From Paramacrobiotus metropolitanus (lineage: Eukaryota; Tardigrada; Eutardigrada; Parachela; Macrobiotidae), in the NCBI RefSeq assembly GCF_019649055.1, contig NW_026570280.1, positions 866,368 to 930,367 of the forward strand: a stretch of DNA of 64,000 nt, read 5' to 3'. Positions 58,430 to 64,000 of this stretch are shown in pieces. A program made the position numbers and the translations under genes. Within the stretch, counting starts at the first letter, position 1. Each line of letters opens with the position of its first letter. The notes beneath the pieces were generated by a model that was not told the DNA's origin, ran no database searches, and saw only the letters and a list, made by a program, of their open reading frames with translations.

Positions 58430-58942
58430 TTATTTCATTAAACGTTTGCACATTTGACGGAGTAAAGCTCCATCCACCATGGATGTATTGATGTCGAAAA
58501 AGAATTGACATACTGACACACCATTTTGTCGTTGCTTAGCCGGCTATCCGTAAACAAATGCACAATATTAGTATAAGATTCACCACTACAGCGTCGCAAA
58601 ATAAAAAACAAGCAGTATTGTCCACAGACAGTGCTAAACTCAGACTGAAACTGTTCATTTTGTAAGGTTATTTCATTGGCGGCCGCCAGTGGCGCAAAAT
58701 ATCGAGAGTAGCTTTCCAAAAGCTTTCCCGTACGAATCAAACATTTCCATTTTACCGGTTTGTTCCTGGTACAGCGCAATCCAGTGTTCGCCTTCTTGGT
58801 CCGCTGGGTCGGTATTCACTACACACGCTCCCGGAAAAGGTGCCAATGTCGTTGGAACTTGATCGCTGGCGTAGACCCCACGAAATACCGCTGTGGTCTG
58901 AGGATTTCCATGGAGGGCCGAGGTAATTTCCTGTGTATTCAT
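58430..58942 (-). pseudogene. PRO: Adenain-like protease, element B (two frame breaks)
   Basis: The frame from 58942 (MNTQEIT) carries the catalytic His (EHWIALY) and the acidic block FDSYG. The Gln/Cys part (STVCGQYCLFF) is in another frame, with the change at about 58,720, and a second -1 change in a T run near 58,490 restores the expected C-terminus. All catalytic residues are present but not in one frame. Confidence 0.85.
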
Positions 58943-60273
58943 GTTGTAAAGTCTGCAATCAGCTGTCGATGCTGGTTGATTTCAATAATGCTGTCATAGA
59001 CCAGCATGCACACCATCATAATGGTGCTTTTCAGTGGTTTCCCGAACGACACCGAGACACTAAGGTTTCCCTGCTTAATCAGTGTCAGTGGTCCACGACC
59101 GGTATGTCCTGGAGTCAGGTCGAATCCGAAAATGGTGTATCCGTCGTTGTATTGGGTTCGGTTGAAAGGTAAGCCGCCATGCAAGCTAGGGCGGTGTCCT
59201 AGAGTGTCCAGCAGCCCGTCGTAGCACTCCAGAGACAGGTTACGGGCAAAATCAGCCGTGTACGGTTTTGTCGGGTAGCTCTGTCCGTCCACTTCGACGC
59301 TGATTTGTGTAATGTTGAAGTGTTGGAAGTAAAGGGGTTTTCTTTTGCGAGCCGTGAAAGTCTTCGCTGTCCACAAAACCAATAAATACCACCTTGGGAA
59401 TTTGGCCAATCTGCAAATTGCTGATTACGGTGCTTTGAGTCCGTTGGGGAATGTCCGACACGCGCATCACTACGCGTTCGATATGGTACTTGACCGTTTT
59501 TTTCAGGAGTTCTCCGGCTACGGCGGTCAGAAAGTCCGGTGATGGAATGTAACGACGTACCGACAAACGCGCGTTACGGATAAATGGTTTGAAAGTCTTG
59601 GTGGTGTCCGTATCCCATACACGTAGGGCAAACTCCGGTCGGCTCACCACCAGGCGAATATTAACGGGAACTCCGGTGCACAGGGGTTTGCTTTGGTCAA
59701 ACAAGTCCGAAAACAATTTGCCGGAAAGCTGCACGTATTGCCCCGCATTAAATAGTGCCGCTCGATTTTTTTCACCGTTGTTGGTTGTTTCACTGTTGAA
59801 GGAACCTGGACTGTCGTAGTAGAAAGCGGCGGATGTCAGTTGGCTTTGTTGAGCGTCCAGTGTGTGGGACAACAGTGATTCCAGGTAGGCGCGGTACGGG
59901 TAGAAAGTTGCGGCATCTGAGATCAATCGGTTGGCCACCGTCACATGGCATGAGGAAAACAGGAGTGCAGAAAGTTGTTGGCTGGTGCCACTCCATCAGC
60001 CGTTGTTATCAGTTCCCATTCTCCGGTGGTCTTACGGACTTTAATACCCACTTCTAATTCCAGTATCATGTCCGCCAAACTGAGTAGTCCTGATGTGCTG
60101 GGTGGAATGAAAAAATTGATATCGCCGGCCGATCCGTTGTCCGTTAAGATGGTAGTGGGGTTCAACTTTTCATGCTCAGTGCGCCATCGGTCCGTCAAAG
60201 TCGCCGGTAATGCAAAGAGTTGGTTCTCCAGTTGCATGGCCGGCTCCGAATTTTCCATCATCAACATGGCCAT
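58939..60273 (-). pseudogene. MCP: Major capsid protein, element B (two frame breaks)
   Basis: Same blocks as the intact element A protein. It starts at 60273 (MAMLMMENSEPAMQL), has a -1 break in a T run near 59,945, and a second break near 59,335 beside an A run. The C-terminal frame 59,330-58,939 carries EVDGQSYP and FDLTPGHTGRGP. Length and layout equal those of element A. Confidence 0.88.
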
Positions 60274-60277
60274 TTTT

Positions 60278-60674
60278 TCACAAGAAGTCGGGGATATTGG
60301 TAGGAGGAATACGTTTAACTCGTAGAACTTTACGTCGAACTCGTCGTTTTTCCGGACACCTTCACCTTCTTGGGAAGCGAATCGTTTTCCAATGGCTGTT
60401 CCCGCACGCGAGGCTACCTCTTTAATAGCCCCGGTCGCCGCTTCTTGCAGGTGAGGGTAGCCGCTTCAAGAGCGGCTTTGGCATGCGGTGCTGCTTTCCG
60501 TAGTATGGGTTGAGCAAAGGCTGAGAGCTTTGCAAAAAGGTTCTTCAAAATCTGCGGGAAACCCGATCCGTTTTGCAGGGTTCCTCGATACCGGATCAAT
60601 GCGCTGCCACCCGTCTGACTGACAAAGACGTTTTCGTATCGCCGGGGATCCGGCACGTACGCCACGAGAGGCAT
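60278..60674 (-). pseudogene. Small basic virion protein, element B (frame breaks)
   Basis: The N-terminus shares YRGTLQNGSGF and the Ala-rich KAAPHAKAALEAAT block with element A. The frame is then lost at a C run near 60,450 and changes again near 60,360-60,330. The last frame ends in a basic stretch and LRVKRIPPT, similar to the end of the A protein (LKRIPPREF). Confidence 0.65.
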
Positions 60675-60675
60675 T

Positions 60676-61645
60676 CTAGTAGAGTCGTTGTGGTCGGAAA
60701 TGTAGCTTTACAAGGGATTTTCCAGTTTGGAACTTGGCGTCGTCTCCCAGATCATTGGCAATGGTCAGCTTTATGGTTTCGAAATGTTGTCGTAACACAG
60801 GGACGTAGTGGGGAATGTCGAATCTGGCCTCCACAATCTGATTGACTTCTCCTCTAATAGGTACGGAACGTAAAAACTGCGCTGCGGTATCGCCAATCAA
60901 GCTGTAATCGGCCACATCACTGTAGACAAACAGGCTTTGATTTCCCAATAGAGTATTGACCGGTCGCTCCGAAATAAAGCTGGTCAGTTTGGGATTAGGA
61001 GGCTTGGCCAGAAATGACAGGTACTGGATACTGACGTTCTTCGTTTCAAAGGAAATGGACCGACCATTCCATTGCTGTTACTCTCCATCGGCACATCCGG
61101 TTTTAATACACTATGTTCAAATCCCAGCATCTTTTGCAGGACTATCGACGACGGGGGAAAGACGATGGAAACCCGATCGTTGCCAATATTTAGTCGGACC
61201 CGATGATTGGTGGGCGTCAGCAGTTGAACGGTGAAAGCTCTGTCCGCAGTTAAAGCGCTCTTGTCAGCGTGTACTGTATCATCCACCATATATGATCCAA
61301 CTTTGGGTACCAATGAGTTAATAGTCTTCAATAACAATTCAGCATCCTTGTAATTTCCAGGAGGAATAGTGATCTCGTCGGTATGGACAACTTGGTCCGC
61401 GGCCTCCAGAAAATTTGCTTCATCCTTCTTTAATCTGAATTCTCGAACGATGTGCACCTCAATCTTCTGCTCCACAGGTAGAGTAAAAAAAGAGTTGAGG
61501 TACTGTAGTTCAACCAGGGCCATTTCCATTTCCCTTTCAAGGTAATGGGATGTTTCAGTTTAGTCGTCCAATTGGACGGAGTGTTGCTGGGATCCGTAGC
61601 GACATCGCTCGGCAGCGTCACGTAGAACGGTGCTCCTTCATACAT
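60676..61645 (-). pseudogene. Minor capsid (penton-like) protein, element B (two frame breaks)
   Basis: The N-terminal frame from 61645 has PFYVTLPSDV. The first -1 break is near 61,530, at GGAAATGG, within a few codons of the break in element A. The second -1 break is near 61,070. The C-terminal frame carries LFVYSDVADYSLIGD and FETIKLTIANDLG. Family features are as in A. Confidence 0.8.
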
Positions 61646-62666
61646 GTTGCCTTGATCCAGGAATCGTGTTCAGGTCCGTAACCTAACCAACGTACTAGTA
61701 TCTTTGGTCCACGGCGTTTAATAACGCGGTCGATGGTATGTTCCTTCTGTTCCGGGTGCGATACTTTGGAAAGTTCGTGTTCATAGAACGTCCCTTCGAT
61801 AGGTTGGTCTTGGTAGTCCTGCAGTCGGTATACCGGTACGGTATGCGAGATGACTTTATTAATGTAGAATACTTCCTCCTTAAATCGATACGTATAGCTT
61901 TTTTCCACTTTGGTTTTGTGCACGGCAATGCGAACTGCATCACCGATCTTGAACCGAGGTCGCCGGTTTTACTGGTGGGATACAGCTTGTTGAATACCGC
62001 CAACGAATTGTTTTGTGTGACGTCGATTGGTCGCAGTCCATGGGCACGATGTTTGGAGTGGTTGTACGAGTACACGAAGTCTTCCAGCTTGTCAATGTAC
62101 CGCGTTGACACGCGCTCGAAACAAGCGAAACATCCGTGTTTTGATGGTGCGAATGACGCGTTCGGCCATGGCGCATTTGATGTCTTCGTTTTCCGATGTA
62201 AAGAAATGAATCTTTTTTCTTTCAGAAAGGTTTTGACGGTGGCGTTAACAACTTCGGTTCCTTTATCATACTGTAGTTTCTCCGGTTCGCCGAGTTCTTC
62301 GAAGGCCTGCGACAAAGCATTTTTTGTTTCTTTGGCTGTTTTGGTTTTCATCGGTTGGATGCTTAGCTTTTTGGAAAAGCAATCAATCACAAAAAGCAAG
62401 TATTTGTATCCATCATTTTCTTTGGAATATTTTGATAAATCAGCCAGATCCGCTTGGTACTGCTGGCGAAGGTTGGTCACTACGATCCGATTGCGCGCAA
62501 ACCGCCGGCGATTTTCTTTGGTTACAGTATACGCATCGATCTCTTGCAGAATCTCCTGTGCTTTCCGTCTGTTGGCTCTGGTCTTGAGACTTCTTCGAAA
62601 TCTTTCTACGCCTCCAAGACCGCCGGGGTCGCGTGGATTGAGGTATCGTTTCATCAGTTTCTCCAT
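61618..62666 (-). pseudogene. INT: DDE integrase with chromodomain, element B (frame breaks)
   Basis: The first Asp is in QADLADLSKY and the second in LQYDKGTEV. The Glu lies in CAMAERVIRTIK, which is in the -1 frame between about 62,215 and 62,100; the frame then returns. Another -1 change near 61,965 leads to the SH3-like part and then a chromodomain (EHTIDRVIKR, ILVRWLGYGPEHDSWI) at 61,720-61,640. Chromodomains on Maverick integrases are thought to direct insertion to chromatin marks. Element A shows none. Confidence 0.85.
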
Positions 62667-62752
62667 CGGCTTTGTTACAACAGGTGGACACGCAATTGAT
62701 CTTAAATATTCGGCATAAACGCAACACACTAGGCAGCAAGCTCGCCATTACG

Positions 62753-63583
62753 TTAGAGTGATCCACTGGATTCTGGGCGAACCCGTTCCTTTTGGATAGT
62801 ACGGGAGCGCAGCTTCCTTACGCTGCCTTCGATCTGGTCCGCTTTTCTCTTCTTACCACGTACAGGTAGGTTGACCGGAAACAGAGGTCGCCGCGGTCGC
62901 TTATGCGGATATGTTGGGCTCTCAACGTCTTCCGGCTGTCTTTTCCGACCCTTCTTTAATGCTGTAGGGCAAACAGCGCTATGCGCGCTGCTTTTGGTTG
63001 GTCGCACTTCCGCGCTTTCGTCTTGTATACGCCGCTTCCGTCCTTTTTTTGGTAGTGATGGTGGAAACAGTGCAATGCGTGCTGCCTTCGGTCTACTGCT
63101 GTCTTCCAAGTCGCTTTCCAAGTTCCGCTTTTCTCCTTTCGTAGGCAGATCCGACGGAAATAATGGTTGTCGAGGCTGCTTAGAAGGCTTCGTTGACTCA
63201 TTCGTTTCTTCGAGGACTTTACGCTTGCGAGAGACTGGATGTCTTGGTAGCGACGATAGTGTCGGCGGTGGTAGCGCTCGGGAGGTAGAGACGATTGGTT
63301 GTTTTCGGAAGCTATCGGTGGCGGTTGTGCAGCAACGTCTGCCGATAAATCCAAGGGATTTTCATCGGGTATGGCTTTTGTTTCAGAGCGAGGAACCGCT
63401 CAAGAATACTGCTTAGCTGACTAGCTTTTCATATTCACTTATATCGGTTCGTTGCAGAGTTTCGGCCACTAGCGCATCCAACGTTACGACGCTGTGGGCC
63501 TCGGGTGGCTCCTTGTTGATCTGGAGCTGGTTCTGCATCCGGTTCTCCATTACACGCCGTGGTACTATGTAGAATTCATCCAT
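62753..63583 (-). pseudogene. Basic repeat protein of the virion block, element B (frame breaks)
   Basis: Starts MDEFYIVPRRV at 63583, aligned with the A protein start, and shows the SEYEK and RFLALKQ blocks. Three -1 changes at A runs lie near 63,430, 63,385 and 63,300. The C-terminal half, unlike A, is a tandem repeat of about 30 residues, four times, each with a LFPxxLP-type block and a basic block (KKGRKR). It is probably nuclear or DNA-binding. Confidence 0.6.
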
Positions 63584-63900
63584 TACCAATGAGGACGTTA
63601 AAACTCCAGCAATGACAGGTAAGATGGCTCCGATAAATCCTCCTTGTTGAAATATTCTCCGTTTTTCTTATAGGGATACCGCCTCAAAGCGATCAGCTTT
63701 AATGCTTTTCGGTGGCGTTTACATTTCTCCGCATGGGTTGGAGACAGATTTACAGTATTCTTTACAATGTTGACAGCGACCTCTTCCAGTGCCTTCATCT
63801 GGGTCTTGGTCAGGTAGCTCATCAAAACCTTTCGCTGTTTCGCCTTCAGCTGTTGAAGCGTTATTACGAAGGGTGCCAAAGCTTTCACGCGTTCGGACAT
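63584..63900 (-). pseudogene. Small protein with hydrophobic C-terminus, element B (one break)
   Basis: MSERVKALAPF at 63900 aligns with the 109-aa protein of A. A -1 change at an A run near 63,665 leads to a Gly/Ile/Leu stretch (QQGGFIGAILPVIAG). After that there is no stop before the next gene's ATG. Confidence 0.65.
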
Positions 63901-64000
63901 TTTGGCAGGTCGCTGGTACGGTTGCGGTCGAGATAAATGCGTATTTGCTGGTTTGGCAACACATGCGATCGAACCCTTAAATAATCGGGGCAGAGGACGC
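63885..64000 (-). CDS. ATPase: Packaging ATPase, C-terminus only, element B
   Basis: The last codons (LRVRSHVLPNQQIRIYL...LPK) align with the end of the element A ATPase; stop at 63885-63887. The Walker motifs lie outside the window. The next gene starts inside its last codons, as in A. Confidence 0.7.
   Translation of the reverse strand, partial: VLCPDYLRVRSHVLPNQQIRIYLDRNRTSDLPKCPNA

Larger units (their letters stand above)
48384..64000. mobile_element. Element B: Maverick/Polinton-type, right end outside window
   Basis: The secure part runs from the Pro-rich protein gene to the window end. It holds polB, protease, capsid proteins, integrase and the C-terminus of the ATPase in the same relative order as the A virion block. 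PolB is on the opposite strand to that block, unlike A. No terminal repeat or target duplication can be seen, because the right end is missing and the left edge is unknown (45.7-48.4 kb). At 16-19 kb it would have normal size. Confidence 0.9.

Noticed and set aside
58430-63900. Programmed frameshifting as the general explanation for the breaks in B
   Set aside because: There are too many breaks, they lie at varied places and mostly at plain homopolymers. Base loss, real or technical, fits better; only the penton site and the 14.2-kb heptamer stay open.
1-64000. tRNA or rRNA genes
   Set aside because: I saw no recognisable tRNA arms with conserved T-loop or rRNA blocks while reading; a covariance-model scan would be decisive.

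Overview
This window is nuclear DNA of an invertebrate animal. It has GT-AG introns of 50-2,000 bases, a local multigene family, LINE remnants and short inverted-repeat elements. Nothing in it lets me name the species with confidence.

Host part. Five copies of a two-exon gene for a four-pass membrane protein with a C-terminal PPxY tail lie at 48-1881, 5902-7645 and 26484-29131 (plus strand) and at 34837-36535 and 38910-40390 (minus strand). Their flanks are also duplicated, so this is a segmental array with an inversion. Between them lie one intact secreted Ig-like gene (32363-33318), degraded copies of it, LINE 3' ends (3.5-4.3 kb, 24.0-24.4 kb) and several inverted-repeat elements. One of these (26945-27830) has a 9-bp target duplication.

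Element A (8824-23130) is a complete Maverick/Polinton-type (adintovirus-like) element of 14.3 kb. It has terminal inverted repeats of about 120 bp that start with AG, a 6-bp target duplication (GCATCC), and two paralogous sites in the array that lack it. It encodes an intron-bearing protein-primed type DNA polymerase B, adenain-like protease, major and minor capsid proteins, a small basic virion-type protein, integrase, packaging ATPase and a TATA-binding-protein-like fusion. Several genes are broken.

Element B (left edge somewhere between 45.7 and 48.4 kb, running off the right end) is a diverged relative. Its leftward block (protease, capsid proteins, integrase, ATPase) has the same order as in A but is full of single-base frame breaks. 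Its left half is intact: a spliced 407-aa protein, a six-exon polymerase, a 321-aa TBP-like fusion, a 320-aa PC4-like protein and a secreted Pro-rich protein. The upstream regions of these genes carry repeated palindromes of the form GGTAATC-N6-GATTACC followed by TATA boxes, and I find no copies elsewhere in the window.

The most interesting proposal is that these elements carry their own transcription module: a virus-type TBP joined to a nuclease-like domain, a PC4-like coactivator, and a dedicated promoter palindrome upstream of the early-type genes. All family calls come from reading the sequence by eye; no database search was run.
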